NCBI RefSeq assembly: GCF_000763805.1
Contig: NZ_JRKS01000015.1
Coordinates: 1 to 56,675, forward strand
Source of the DNA: Paracoccus sphaerophysae
GTDB taxonomy: Bacteria > Pseudomonadota > Alphaproteobacteria > Rhodobacterales > Rhodobacteraceae
Length of the DNA: 56,675 nucleotides
Direction: 5' to 3'
Shown in pieces: positions 42,590 to 51,756 of this stretch. Under the pieces are notes generated by a model. That model searched no databases. It had not been told where the DNA came from and saw nothing but the letters and a program-made list of their open reading frames with translations. The stretch's first letter is position 1. The number at the start of each line of letters is the position of its first letter. A program made the position numbers and the translations under genes.

Positions 42590-42733
42590 AGAATAACTGC
42601 TCTGAGAGACAACCTTCGGTTCTGCTGACACTTGGGCCGGTTGACAGCCCCACCCGCATAACCCTCGAAAACAACGGAAAATTTCGGCCGCAGCCGGATC
42701 GGGAGAACGCTTTCGCGAAGGCAAGTGGCGGAG
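42590..42733 (-). repeat. Right-end block copy 2 (end of element A, includes tRNA-Ser 3' end)
   Basis: Partner of 29923-30066 (see there). The stretch 42458-42589 to its left holds no gene. The repeat runs 8 bases into tRNA-Ser, so the tRNA acceptor end is part of the repeated sequence, as for a tRNA attachment site. Confidence 0.75.
42677..42698 (-). terminator. Intrinsic terminator of tRNA-Ser
   Basis: Minus strand CCGGC-TGCG-GCCG followed by AAATTTTCC, a weaker version of the terminator at 30009-30032 (two changes disrupt the stem base). 28 bases after the CCA end of the tRNA. Confidence 0.6.
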
Positions 42734-42815
42734 AGGGTGGGATTCGAACCCACGGAACCCTTGCAGGCTCAACGGTTTTCGAGACCGCCCCGTTCGACCA
42801 CTCCGGCACCTCTCC
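42726..42815 (-). tRNA. tRNA-Ser (anticodon CGA)
   Basis: 90 nt including CCA on the minus strand. Acceptor GGAGAGG pairs with CCTCTCC, discriminator G, encoded CCA. D-arm GCCGGAGTGGTCGAACGGGGC type, anticodon loop CTCGAAA flanked by CGGT/ACCG, a long variable arm (GAGCCTGCAAGGGTTC) as in class II tRNAs, and T-arm GTGGGTTCGAATCCCAC. The CGA anticodon reads UCG. It is the integration target of the islands to its left. Confidence 0.95.
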
Positions 42816-42923
42816 GCGCTTCTGGGTGGTGAGCGGGGGATTTAGAGGGGTGGGGGTTGAAGCGCAAGGGCTTTCGCTGAAAAATCCGTGCGCCAACAGC
42901 CATCGCCCGGGGAGCCTACGTCC

Positions 42924-43853
42924 ATGACACCAGCACGACCCCGACGGCGCGCGGCCGGGGGCTCTCGGGGGCTGTGGCTTCCGGTCCTCCTGCTCGGTCT
43001 CCTCTCTCTGGGGCTGTCGCCGGCAGCGGGTCAGGGCGTGCCTGCGCCGATGCCCGGAACCGCCCCGCAGGTCACGGCCGAGGTGACGGCCGAGCGGGTG
43101 GTGGCGGCGCTGGGGCTCGACCAGCTGGCCGAAGCACTGGCGGCCGAGATCGTGACGGCGGGCGATCCGCTGGGGCCGCCACCCGTGGCGGCTCCGGGGC
43201 AAGGGGCGGATGCCGGGTGGCGGACGATCGCCGGCCAGGTCGCGCCGGTCGGCCGCGTCCGCGCCGGGCTGCGCGCCGAGGTCGGCCGCGCGCTGGAGAC
43301 GCTCGATCCCGCGGCGCGGGCCGCGATCGAACCGTCGCTGGTCTTCTGGGAATCCGATCTCGGGCGGCGGGTGCTCGCGCTGGAATTCGCGGCGCGCGCG
43401 GCGATGGCCGATCCGGCCGCCGATGCCGCGGCGCGGGCGGAATTCGCCGCGGCGGCGGGCCGCGAGCTCCCGCGCGTCGAGGAGGTCCGGCAGCTGATCG
43501 CGGCGGCGGATCTGGTCGAACCGGCGGTCGCCGCGTCGATGAACGTCGCGCTGGCGGTGATGGAGGGGATCGCGGACGGCGCCGACCTGCCGCCGGACCT
43601 GCTGACGGCCGATGTTTGGGACATGGAACCCGAGATCCGCGCCGAGCAGGCGGCCTGGATCGAGGCGCTGATCTTCCTGTCCACCGGGCCGCTGGACGGG
43701 CCCGAGCTGGACCGCCTGATCGCCGAGACGGCGACGCCCGGCGGGCAGCGGCTGAACCGGATCGTGGACGGGGCGGCGACCGAGGTGCTGGTGCCCATCG
43801 CCCGCGACCTCGGCCGCGCCTCGGCGCACCGCAGCAAGGGGTCCCGGCTGTGA
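42924..43853 (+). CDS. DUF2059 domain exported protein
   Basis: 309 aa with a signal peptide after a basic start (LWLPVLLLGLLSLGLSPAAG). The mature part is acidic and helical, with RVVAALGLDQLAEALAAEI and the DUF2059-like FWESDLGRRVLALEFAARAAM segment (family pattern: FY.SP.Gk....). Function unknown, probably periplasmic. ATG 42924 has GGGGAGCC upstream; a GTG at 42888 is the only earlier start. Its stop overlaps the GTG of the NUDIX gene. Confidence 0.8.
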   Translation: MTPARPRRRAAGGSRGLWLPVLLLGLLSLGLSPAAGQGVPAPMPGTAPQVTAEVTAERVVAALGLDQLAEALAAEIVTAGDPLGPPPVAAPGQGADAGWRTIAGQVAPVGRVRAGLRAEVGRALETLDPAARAAIEPSLVFWESDLGRRVLALEFAARAAMADPAADAAARAEFAAAAGRELPRVEEVRQLIAAADLVEPAVAASMNVALAVMEGIADGADLPPDLLTADVWDMEPEIRAEQAAWIEALIFLSTGPLDGPELDRLIAETATPGGQRLNRIVDGAATEVLVPIARDLGRASAHRSKGSRL

Positions 43854-44929
43854 GCGGGCGGGTGCTGCTGGCGGGCATCCTCGCCGATCCGGCGGTGCTC
43901 GCCGCCCTGGGGCTGAAGCCGCGGGGCGAACCCGTGGCGCTGCCGGGGCGGTTGTCGGCCGCGCCGTCGGCGGGGCTCGCGGCGGACAGTTGGCCGCGCT
44001 GGGACCGCAACGCGGCCGGGCATGTCACCGCCGTGCCGATCGACAGCACCCCGGACCTGGCGCGATATGCGGCGATCATGGGGCTGGCGCCCGCGCTGCA
44101 CGGTGATACGCCGGTGCTGGGCGTCGGTGACACGGGGGATGACGCCACCGGGGAAGCAGACCCCCGGCTCGCGGCCGAGATCGCCGCGGACCTGCTGGCC
44201 CAGCCCGCCGACCAGACGCCCGAGAACCTGCGCGCCCGGCTGCCGATGATCGCCTGGCGCACCGCCTCGCGCCTGCGCGCGCAGGCCGAGCGGGGTGCCC
44301 CCGACGCCCCCGGACCCGCCGAAGTGGACCGGGTGCGGATCGAGGCCCGCGCTACCCCCTATGCCCGCTATTTCGCCGTCGAGGAGCTGCTGCTGCGGCA
44401 CCGCCTGCACCTGGGCGGCTGGTCCGATCCGCTGCTGCGCGCGGTCTTCGTCTCGGGCGACGCCGTCGTCGTGCTGCCCTGGGACCCGGTGCGGGACCGG
44501 GTGCTGCTGGTCGATCAACTGCGCGCGGGGCCGGTGGCGCGGGGCGACGCCCAGCCCTGGCTTTACGAACCCGTCGCCGGCCGCATCGACCCGGGCGAGA
44601 CGCCGCAATCCACCGCCCGCCGCGAGGCGATGGAAGAGGCCGGGGTCACGCTCGGCGCGCTGTTCCCGGTGCCCGGCCATTACCCCTCGCCGGGGATCAT
44701 CGCCGAGTTCATCTATGGCTTCGTGGGCGTGGCCGACCTGCCGGACGATGCGGCGACGGTGTCGGGCCTAGACGCCGAGGGCGAGGACATCCGCGGCCAC
44801 CTGGTCGACCGCGCCGAGCTGACCCGGATGGCGCTGGACGGGCGGATCGTGAACGGGCCGCTCTTGATCCTCGCGCTGTGGCTGGACCGGATGGCCGACC
44901 GCCTCAAGGCCGCTGATCCGCCGCGCTGA
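43850..44929 (+). CDS. NUDIX hydrolase, ADP-ribose pyrophosphatase type, with extra N-terminal domain
   Basis: 359 aa from GTG 43850. About residues 1-150 form an N-terminal domain beginning RVLLAGILADPAVLAALGL, with VTAVPIDSTPDLARYAAIMGLAP, whose role I cannot name. The C-terminal 200 residues are the hydrolase: VVVLPWDPVRDRVLLVDQLRAGP, then a perfect Nudix box GRIDPGETPQSTARREAMEEAG (GX5EX7REUXEEXG), then YPSPGIIAEFIYGFVG as in NudF-type ADP-ribose pyrophosphatases. It cleaves ADP-ribose or similar diphosphates in the cytosol. Translationally coupled to DUF2059. The long frame upstream to 42974 is antisense-like shadow. Confidence 0.88.
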   Translation: MSGRVLLAGILADPAVLAALGLKPRGEPVALPGRLSAAPSAGLAADSWPRWDRNAAGHVTAVPIDSTPDLARYAAIMGLAPALHGDTPVLGVGDTGDDATGEADPRLAAEIAADLLAQPADQTPENLRARLPMIAWRTASRLRAQAERGAPDAPGPAEVDRVRIEARATPYARYFAVEELLLRHRLHLGGWSDPLLRAVFVSGDAVVVLPWDPVRDRVLLVDQLRAGPVARGDAQPWLYEPVAGRIDPGETPQSTARREAMEEAGVTLGALFPVPGHYPSPGIIAEFIYGFVGVADLPDDAATVSGLDAEGEDIRGHLVDRAELTRMALDGRIVNGPLLILALWLDRMADRLKAADPPR

Positions 44930-45034
44930 CGAGCGCCAACGATTCCGTGTCGGGGGCCGGCGATCGGGCGGCGACGGGTTGCCGCGCTGGTCCGACGCTG
45001 GTTTAACGGCCCAAACAGCGAGAGGCCCGACACC

Positions 45035-46066
45035 ATGCGCAACGCTCCCGATCTGGCGGCCGCCATCGGCCGCACGCCGCTCATCCGGCTGAACCGCGCC
45101 TCGGAGGCGACGGGCTGCGAGATCTGGGGCAAGGCCGAGTTCATGAACCCCGGCCAGTCGGTCAAGGACCGGGCGGCGCTGTATATCGTCAAGGACGCCG
45201 TGGCCCGCGGCGAGCTGCGCCCCGGCGGCACCATCGTCGAGGGCACGGCCGGCAATACCGGGATCGGACTGGCGCTGGTCGGGGCCTCGATGGGGTTCCG
45301 CTCGGTCATCGTGATCCCGGAAACCCAGAGCCAGGAAAAGAAGGACATGCTGCGTCTGGCTGGCGCCGAGCTGGTCGAGGTCCCGGCCGCCCCCTACAAG
45401 AACCCGAACAACTACGTCCGCTATTCGGGCCGGCTGGCCGAGGCGCTGGCCCGCACCCTGCCCGAGGGCGCGATCTGGGCCAACCAGTTCGACAACGTCG
45501 CCAACCGGCAGGCGCATCTGGAAACCACCGGGCCCGAGATCTGGGACCAGACCGGCGGCCGGGTGGACGGCTTCATCTGCGCGGTGGGCTCGGGCGGGAC
45601 GCTGGCGGGCGTGGGCATGGCGCTGCAGCCCAGGGGGGTCAGGATCGGCATCGCGGACCCCGAGGGCTCGGCGCTGTTTTCCTGGTACACCGACGGCGAG
45701 CTGAGCGCGCCGGGCAATTCCATCACCGAAGGGATCGGGCAGGGGCGGGTGACCGCCAACCTCGAGGGCTTCACGCCCGATTTCGCCTGCCGGGTGCCGG
45801 ACGGCGAGGCGCTGCCGATCCTGTATGACCTGCTGGAACATGAGGGGCTGTGCCTTGGCGGGTCGTCCGGGATCAACGTCGCCGGCGCGATCCGCATGGC
45901 GCGCGAGATGGGGCCGGGCAACACCATCGTCACGGTGCTGTGCGACTATGGCACGCGCTACCAGACCAAGCTGTGGAACCCGGCCTTCCTGCGCGAGAAG
46001 GGGCTGCCCGTGCCGCACTGGCTGGAACCGCGCGACAGCGCGCTGCCCGACGTGACCGAGGAGTGA
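45035..46066 (+). CDS. Cysteine synthase A-like PLP enzyme
   Basis: 343 aa, fold type II PLP enzyme, close to O-acetylserine sulfhydrylase. The PLP lysine is in NPGQSVKDRAA, the substrate loop is EGTAGNTGIG, the phosphate loop is AVGSGGTLAGVG, and LGGSSGINVAGA closes the site. It makes cysteine from O-acetylserine and sulfide. It differs from classical CysK in length (about 20 residues longer at the C-terminus) and in the YKNPNNYVRYSGRLAE insert, a subgroup seen in alphaproteobacteria whose preferred substrate is uncertain. ATG 45035 after GAGAGG. The channel gene starts 6 bases downstream. Confidence 0.9.
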   Translation: MRNAPDLAAAIGRTPLIRLNRASEATGCEIWGKAEFMNPGQSVKDRAALYIVKDAVARGELRPGGTIVEGTAGNTGIGLALVGASMGFRSVIVIPETQSQEKKDMLRLAGAELVEVPAAPYKNPNNYVRYSGRLAEALARTLPEGAIWANQFDNVANRQAHLETTGPEIWDQTGGRVDGFICAVGSGGTLAGVGMALQPRGVRIGIADPEGSALFSWYTDGELSAPGNSITEGIGQGRVTANLEGFTPDFACRVPDGEALPILYDLLEHEGLCLGGSSGINVAGAIRMAREMGPGNTIVTVLCDYGTRYQTKLWNPAFLREKGLPVPHWLEPRDSALPDVTEE

Positions 46067-46072
46067 TGCACG

Positions 46073-48661
46073 ATGATCGCTGACCGGGCGCATACCCGCT
46101 TTCGCGGCCAGACGGGCCTTGCCGCCCGGCTTGCCCTCCGGCTTGCCCCCCGGCTGGTCGCCGCGCTGGCCGCGCTTTGGATCGCGCTGGCGGTGCCGGT
46201 CGCGGCGCTGGCGCAGGACGAGCCCGACTATGCCAGCTGGGAACAGGCGGCCAGCCGAGGCGAGGATGTCGTTGAGGCAGGAACCGCCTCGACCCCGACG
46301 CTCGAGGCGCTGCGGGCGGATATCGTGGCCTGGCGCGACCAGTTCGTCGCCGCGCAGTCGATCAACGCGCCGCGCATCGCGGCGCTCAAGGACCAGATCG
46401 CGGCCCTTGGCCCGGCGCCGGCCGAAGGCGACAGCGAGGCGGCCGACATCGCCGCCCGCCGCAAGGACCTGAACGACCAGCTGGCGCAGCTGCAGGCGCC
46501 GGGCCTGCGGGCGGTCGAGGCCTACAGCCGCGCCGACAGCCTCATCAAGGCAGTCGACGATCAGACCCGGGTGCGCCAGGCCGACCGGATCCTGCGGCAA
46601 AGCCCCTCGCCGATGCTTCCCTCCAGCTGGATGGCGGCGGCGTCCGAGGGGCTCAAGGTCGTCACCGGGATCATCGGCGACGTCCGCGACCGGACCTATG
46701 GCGCGGCGGGGCAGGCGCTGATCGGGCGGCTGCCGCTGATCGCGCTGTACCTGGCGGCGGCGCTGGGGCTGCTGATCTTTGGCCGGCGCTGGATCGATTC
46801 GCTGCCCTTGCGGCTGGGGTCGCGGGCCAGCGAATACGCGCGCGACGCAGTCGCCTTTGCGGTCTCGCTGGGGCAGATCGTGATCCCGACGGCGGGCGCC
46901 TATCTGCTGACCCGGGCGCTGGACACGACCGGGCTGGCGGGTGCCTGGGCGCGGCCGATCCTGATGGTGCTGCCAGTCGCGGCGCTGATCCTGTTCGGCG
47001 GCCGCTGGCTGTCCAGGCGGTTCTTTCCGCTGACCGGCGATCCGCCGATCTGCTATCCCGAGCTGCAGCGGCAGCGCGGGCAGTTCTATGGCACCGCGCT
47101 GACCGCCGCCTATGCCGTCCACCACATCGCGGCACAGGCGCTGCTGCCGCTGTCGGGGTTCCGGCGCGAGGGGCCGGCCGGCAGCCGCATCCCGCTGGAC
47201 GTGAGCGAGGCCGCGGCCGGGGTCTGGCACCTGCCGATCATCGTCGTGGGCGCGCTGCTGCTGTTCCGGCTGGCGCTGGTGCTGCGCCACCGGCCCGAGC
47301 TGTCGGGGTCGGACATGCCCGGCTATCCCGGCAAGGTCATGGCGGGCCTGGGCGCGGTCGCGCGGATCATCGCCATCGCCGCGCCGCTGCTGGCGCTGGC
47401 GGGCTTCGTCACCCTGGCGAACGCGACGCTGTGGTCGACGGTCCTGACCATCGGCCTGGCGATGCTGGTCATCGTGCTGCAGGAATTCGCCACCGACCTG
47501 TGGGCTGTCGTCAAGCGCGACCGCAACATCTCGCGCAATGCCCTGGCGCCGGTGCTGATCGGCTTTGCGCTGGTCATCGGGGCGCTGCCGGTGCTGGCGC
47601 TGATCTGGGGGGCAAGCCCCGCCGACCTGCGCGAGGGCTGGACGCAGCTGCGCCAGGGCGTCTCGCTGGGCGGCGTGCGGCTGTCGCCGGGCGCGGTGCT
47701 GACCTTCCTCATTGTGTTCACGCTGGGCTACATGGTGACCCGAGTGGTGCAGGGGACGGTGCGCACCTCGATCCTGCCCCGGACACGGCTGGACGCGGGG
47801 GCCAAGAATGCCGCCGTGTCGGGGCTGGGCTATGTCGGCATCTTCCTTTCGGCGCTGCTGGCCATCACTTCAGCCGGCATCGACCTGTCGAGCTTGGCCA
47901 TCGTCGCTGGCGCCCTGTCGGTGGGCATCGGTTTCGGCCTGCAGAACATCGTGTCGAACTTCGTGTCGGGGATCATCCTGCTGGTCGAGCGGCCCGTGGC
48001 GGTGGGCGACTGGATCCAGGTCGGGACCGCGCAGGGCTACGTCAAGCGCATCTCGGTGCGCTCGACCCAGATCCAGACCTTCGACCGGACCGACGTGATC
48101 GTCCCGAACTCGGACCTGATTTCCAAGGAGGTCACCAACTGGACCCGCGGCAACCAGCAGGGCCGGATCATCGTCAAGGTCGGCGTCGCCTATGGCAGCG
48201 ATACCCGCAAGGTGACCGAGATCCTGCGCCGGATCGCCGAGGACCAGCCGACCGTCCTCATCAACCCGCCGCCAACGATCCTGTTCATGGGCTTCGGCGC
48301 CGACAGCCTGGATTTCGAGATCCGGGCGATCCTGTCCGACATCAACCAGGGCGTCTCGGTCCAGAGCGAGATCCGCCACCAGATCATCGAGCAGTTCGCC
48401 GCCGAGGGAATCGAGATTCCCTTCGCCCATCGCGAGGTGCGGATCGTCAATGCGGGCGATCTGTCGGCGCCGGTGCCGGGGCGGCCGAAAGCCCCCCCTG
48501 CCGCGTCCGCCGCCGCAGCGGCGAAGCCCGGCCAGGGCCAGCCGGCGCCCGTGCAACCCACGGGTGACGAGGATCAGGATCCGCGGATCAGCATGGCCAC
48601 GTCATCGGGGCTGGAAGGAGCCTCTGGCGGCAGCGATGGGGACGGGGGCGGCGAGCGGTAG
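46073..48661 (+). CDS. MscS-type mechanosensitive channel with DUF3772 periplasmic domain
   Basis: 862 aa. Signal/anchor (ALAALWIALAVPVAALA) followed by a helical periplasmic DUF3772 region (about residues 50-190: LEALRADIVAWRDQFVAA; ARRKDLNDQLAQLQAPGLRAVEAYSRAD). About ten hydrophobic helices follow. The MscS core includes ALSVGIGFGLQNIVSNFVSG (the pore helix) and LVERPVAVGDWIQV, then the beta domain with VPNSDLISKEVTNWT. The C-terminal cytosolic tail after EIPFAHREVRIVN is Ala/Pro/Gly-rich and disordered. It resembles the large MscK/YbiO-like channels that release solutes on hypo-osmotic shock. Confidence 0.92.
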   Translation: MIADRAHTRFRGQTGLAARLALRLAPRLVAALAALWIALAVPVAALAQDEPDYASWEQAASRGEDVVEAGTASTPTLEALRADIVAWRDQFVAAQSINAPRIAALKDQIAALGPAPAEGDSEAADIAARRKDLNDQLAQLQAPGLRAVEAYSRADSLIKAVDDQTRVRQADRILRQSPSPMLPSSWMAAASEGLKVVTGIIGDVRDRTYGAAGQALIGRLPLIALYLAAALGLLIFGRRWIDSLPLRLGSRASEYARDAVAFAVSLGQIVIPTAGAYLLTRALDTTGLAGAWARPILMVLPVAALILFGGRWLSRRFFPLTGDPPICYPELQRQRGQFYGTALTAAYAVHHIAAQALLPLSGFRREGPAGSRIPLDVSEAAAGVWHLPIIVVGALLLFRLALVLRHRPELSGSDMPGYPGKVMAGLGAVARIIAIAAPLLALAGFVTLANATLWSTVLTIGLAMLVIVLQEFATDLWAVVKRDRNISRNALAPVLIGFALVIGALPVLALIWGASPADLREGWTQLRQGVSLGGVRLSPGAVLTFLIVFTLGYMVTRVVQGTVRTSILPRTRLDAGAKNAAVSGLGYVGIFLSALLAITSAGIDLSSLAIVAGALSVGIGFGLQNIVSNFVSGIILLVERPVAVGDWIQVGTAQGYVKRISVRSTQIQTFDRTDVIVPNSDLISKEVTNWTRGNQQGRIIVKVGVAYGSDTRKVTEILRRIAEDQPTVLINPPPTILFMGFGADSLDFEIRAILSDINQGVSVQSEIRHQIIEQFAAEGIEIPFAHREVRIVNAGDLSAPVPGRPKAPPAASAAAAAKPGQGQPAPVQPTGDEDQDPRISMATSSGLEGASGGSDGDGGGER

Positions 48662-48702
48662 CGGGCAGGGGGCCCGGACGGCCCCCGCGCCCGCGGTCCC
48701 GG

Positions 48703-51564
48703 TCAGCTGTCGCTGGACCCGGCGGCATCGTCGGCCGCCCCGCCGCCGACAGGGCCGTCCGCGGGTCCTTCATCCCCCTGGCCCTCGTCGCCCTGATCGG
48801 CGACGCGGGCGACGGAGACGACCTCTTCCCCCTCGGCGGTGTTCAGGACGCGCACGCCCCCGGCCGAGCGGGACCGGAAGCTGATTCCGTTCACCGGCAC
48901 CCGGATCGACTGCCCGGTTGAGGTCGCCAGCATGATCTGGTCGTCCAGGGACACCGGGAAGCTCGCAACCAGCGGGCCGCCGCGCATCGCCTTGTCCATC
49001 GCCATGACGCCCTGGCCGCCGCGGCCGCGCACCGGATAGTCGTGCGAGGACGACAGCTTGCCGGCGCCCCGCGCGGTGACGGTGAGGATCAGGTCCTCAT
49101 GCGCCGACATGCCGGCATAGCGGTCCTGCGACAGGGCGGCCTCGGCCACCACCTCGTCCTCGTCCGGCTCGGCGCCGTCGTCCAGCGCGCCCTCGACGGC
49201 GCGGCGCATCTTGATGTAGGCCGCGCGTTCCTCGGGCGTGGCCTCGAAATGGCGGATGATCGACATCGACACGACCCGGTCCCCCTTGGCCAGCCGGATG
49301 CCCCGCACCCCCGTGGAATCGCGGCCCTTGAAGATCCGCACGTCGGTGGTCGGGAACCGGATCGCCCGGCCCTGCGCGGTGACCAGCATCACGTCGTCGT
49401 CTTCGTCGGCGATGCGCGCGTCCACCAGGCTGACGCCCTCGGGCAGCTTCATGGCGATCTTGCCGTTGCGCATGACGTTGGTGAAATCCGACAGCGCGTT
49501 GCGGCGCACGTCGCCGTCCGAGGTGGCAAAGACCACCTGCAGCCCGTCCCATTCATCCTCGGGAACGTCAACCGGCATCAGCGCCGCGATCGAGGTGCCG
49601 CCGTCGATCGGCAGGATGTTCACCAGCGCCTTGCCGCGCGCCGTGCGCCCGCCCAGCGGCAGCCGCCAGGTCTTGAGCCGATAGACCATCCCGTCGGTCG
49701 TGAAGAACAGCAGTTCGGTGTGGGTGTTGGCGACGAACAGGGTCGTCACCACGTCGTCTTCCTTGGTCGCCATCGAGGCGAGCCCCTTGCCGCCGCGCCG
49801 CTGGCTGCGGAATTCGGTCAGCGCGGTGCGCTTGATGTAGCCGCCCGAGGTGATGGTGACGACCATGTCCTCGCGCTCAATCAGGTCCTCGTCGTCCAGA
49901 TCGCCCGCCCAGTCCACGATCTCGGTGCGGCGGGGGACGGCGAACAGTTCCTTCGCCTCGGTCAGCTCGGCCGAGATGATGCCCATGATCCGCTCGCGCG
50001 AGGCGAGGATCGCCAGATAGTCGCGGATGCTGTCAGCCAGCACCCGCAGCTCGTCGGTGACCTCCTGCACGCCCAGCTGGGTCAGGCGCTGAAGGCGCAG
50101 TTCCAGGATGGCGCGGGCCTGCGCCTCGGACAGGTTGTAGGTGCCGTCGTCGTTGACGGGGTGCAGCGGGTCGTCGATCAGCTTGAGATATTCGACGATC
50201 TCATGCGCCGGCCAGCGCCGTCCCATCAGCCGCTCGCGTGCTTCGGCGGCGTCGGCCGAGGCGCGGATCGTCGCCACCACCTCGTCGACGTTGGAGACCG
50301 CGACGGCCAGACCGCACAGGATATGGCTGCGCTCGCGTGCCTTGCGCAGCTCGAAGGCGGTGCGGCGGGCGACGACTTCCTCGCGGAAGGTGATGAAGTG
50401 GGTGAGGAAGTCGCGCAGCGTCAGCTGTTCGGGGCGGCCGCCGTTCAGGGCCAGCATGTTGGCGCCAAAGGACGACTGCATAGGCGTGAAGCGGAACAGC
50501 TGGTTCAGCACAACCTCGGCGGTGGCGTCGCGCTTCAGTTCGATGACGACGCGGATGCCGTGGCGGTCGGATTCGTCCTGGACATGGGCGATGCCCTCGA
50601 TCTTCTTGTCCTTGGCGAGTTCCGCGATGCGTTCGATCAGCGTGGCCTTGTTCACCTGGTAGGGCACGTCGTCGAGGATGATCGCCTCGCGCCCGGCCCG
50701 GATCGTCTCGGTCCGGGTGCGGGCCCGCACCACGATCGAGCCGCGGCCTTCCAGATAGGCCTTCCGCACGCCGGAACGGCCGAGGATGATGCCGCCGGTC
50801 GGAAAGTCCGGGCCAGGGACGATCTCCATCAGCCGTTCGGTCGGCAGGTCCGGGTTCTCGATCAGCGCGAGCGTCGCGTCCACAACCTCGCCGAGGTTGT
50901 GGGGCGGGATGTTGGTCGCCATGCCGACGGCGATGCCGCCCGCGCCATTGACCAGCATGTTCGGAAAGCGCGCCGGCAGGACGGTCGGTTCGCGGTCCTT
51001 GCCGTCATAGTTGTCCTGGAACTCGACCGTGTCCTTGTCGATGTCCATCAGCAGCCAGTCGGCAGCCTTGGCCATGCGGACCTCGGTATAGCGCATCGCC
51101 GCCGGCGCATCGCCGTCCATGGAACCGAAGTTGCCCTGCCCATCCAGCAGCGGCAGCGACATGGAAAAATCCTGCGCCATCCGCACCAGCGCGTCATAGA
51201 TCGCGCTGTCGCCGTGGGGGTGATATTTCCCCATCACGTCGCCGACCGGGCGGGCCGACTTGCGATAGGGCTTGTCATGGGTGTTGCCGGTTTCGTCCAT
51301 CGCGAACAGGATGCGGCGGTGGACCGGCTTCAGCCCGTCGCGCAGGTCGGGGATCGCGCGGGCCACGATGACCGACATGGCGTAGTCGAGATACGAGGAG
51401 CGCATCTCCTCGGCGATGTCGATGGTGGGGCCGTCGTGCGGCATCACGCTGCCCGCGGCCGGGCCGTCCCCCCCGCCGTCGCCTCCGCCGTCGCCCCCGG
51501 TGGCGTCGTTCCCGGTCGCGTCGGTCAGATCATCGTCGTTGGGATCGGAGGGGGTCTCGGCCAC
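48703..51564 (-). CDS. gyrA: DNA gyrase subunit A
   Basis: 953 aa. GyrA breaks and rejoins DNA in the A2B2 gyrase. Catalytic Tyr159 (MRYTEVRM) corresponds to E. coli Tyr122. The quinolone-determining residues Ser120 and Asp124 ([13 protein letters not shown]) are wild type. The GyrA box is QRRGGKG, followed by the six-bladed C-terminal DNA-wrapping domain. About 38 extra residues at the N-terminus are Asp/Gly-rich with tandem GGGD, and the C-terminal tail (after [10 protein letters not shown]) is Gly/Asp/Glu-rich; both look disordered. The start could also be Met41 ([10 protein letters not shown]), which would match other GyrA proteins better. Monocistronic. Confidence 0.97.
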   Translation of the reverse strand: MAETPSDPNDDDLTDATGNDATGGDGGGDGGGDGPAAGSVMPHDGPTIDIAEEMRSSYLDYAMSVIVARAIPDLRDGLKPVHRRILFAMDETGNTHDKPYRKSARPVGDVMGKYHPHGDSAIYDALVRMAQDFSMSLPLLDGQGNFGSMDGDAPAAMRYTEVRMAKAADWLLMDIDKDTVEFQDNYDGKDREPTVLPARFPNMLVNGAGGIAVGMATNIPPHNLGEVVDATLALIENPDLPTERLMEIVPGPDFPTGGIILGRSGVRKAYLEGRGSIVVRARTRTETIRAGREAIILDDVPYQVNKATLIERIAELAKDKKIEGIAHVQDESDRHGIRVVIELKRDATAEVVLNQLFRFTPMQSSFGANMLALNGGRPEQLTLRDFLTHFITFREEVVARRTAFELRKARERSHILCGLAVAVSNVDEVVATIRASADAAEARERLMGRRWPAHEIVEYLKLIDDPLHPVNDDGTYNLSEAQARAILELRLQRLTQLGVQEVTDELRVLADSIRDYLAILASRERIMGIISAELTEAKELFAVPRRTEIVDWAGDLDDEDLIEREDMVVTITSGGYIKRTALTEFRSQRRGGKGLASMATKEDDVVTTLFVANTHTELLFFTTDGMVYRLKTWRLPLGGRTARGKALVNILPIDGGTSIAALMPVDVPEDEWDGLQVVFATSDGDVRRNALSDFTNVMRNGKIAMKLPEGVSLVDARIADEDDDVMLVTAQGRAIRFPTTDVRIFKGRDSTGVRGIRLAKGDRVVSMSIIRHFEATPEERAAYIKMRRAVEGALDDGAEPDEDEVVAEAALSQDRYAGMSAHEDLILTVTARGAGKLSSSHDYPVRGRGGQGVMAMDKAMRGGPLVASFPVSLDDQIMLATSTGQSIRVPVNGISFRSRSAGGVRVLNTAEGEEVVSVARVADQGDEGQGDEGPADGPVGGGAADDAAGSSDS

Positions 51565-51701
51565 GGGTTCTGCCTCAATATATCGTTGCCCCGCGGTCTA
51601 TCACCCACCGTCCGTGGGTTCAACGACAGGATGGCGAATGCGGCGGGCCGTCAGCGAGGGTTTTCGTCGCACGACTGCGGTGGGATCCCCTCTGCGCCAC
51701 G

Positions 51702-51728
51702 AAAAAGTGCCGCGCAATCCTGCGCGGC
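51702..51728 (-). terminator. Intrinsic terminator after the YpfJ-like gene
   Basis: Minus strand GCCGCGCA-GGAT-TGCGCGGC, an 8-bp perfect stem, followed by ACTTTTTCG. 29 bases after the stop of the metallopeptidase gene. Confidence 0.85.
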
Positions 51729-51756
51729 GCTCATAAAGGGACCAGGGGCAGGGGCC

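Larger units (their letters stand above)
30059..42725. mobile_element. Element A: tRNA-Ser-associated metal and envelope-redox island
   Basis: About 12.7 kb between the left-end repeat at 30059 and tRNA-Ser, whose 3' end is part of the right-end block 42590-42733. The left two thirds (30.2-39.1 kb) are an intact resistance and redox cassette. The right third (39.1-42.5 kb) is a patchwork of truncated phage- and plasmid-type genes. No integrase is recognised. Boundaries are inferred from the repeats. Confidence 0.65.

Noticed and set aside
44768..47290. 840-residue minus-strand frame opposite the cysK-like gene and the channel
   Set aside because: Shadow of two well-supported genes on the plus strand.
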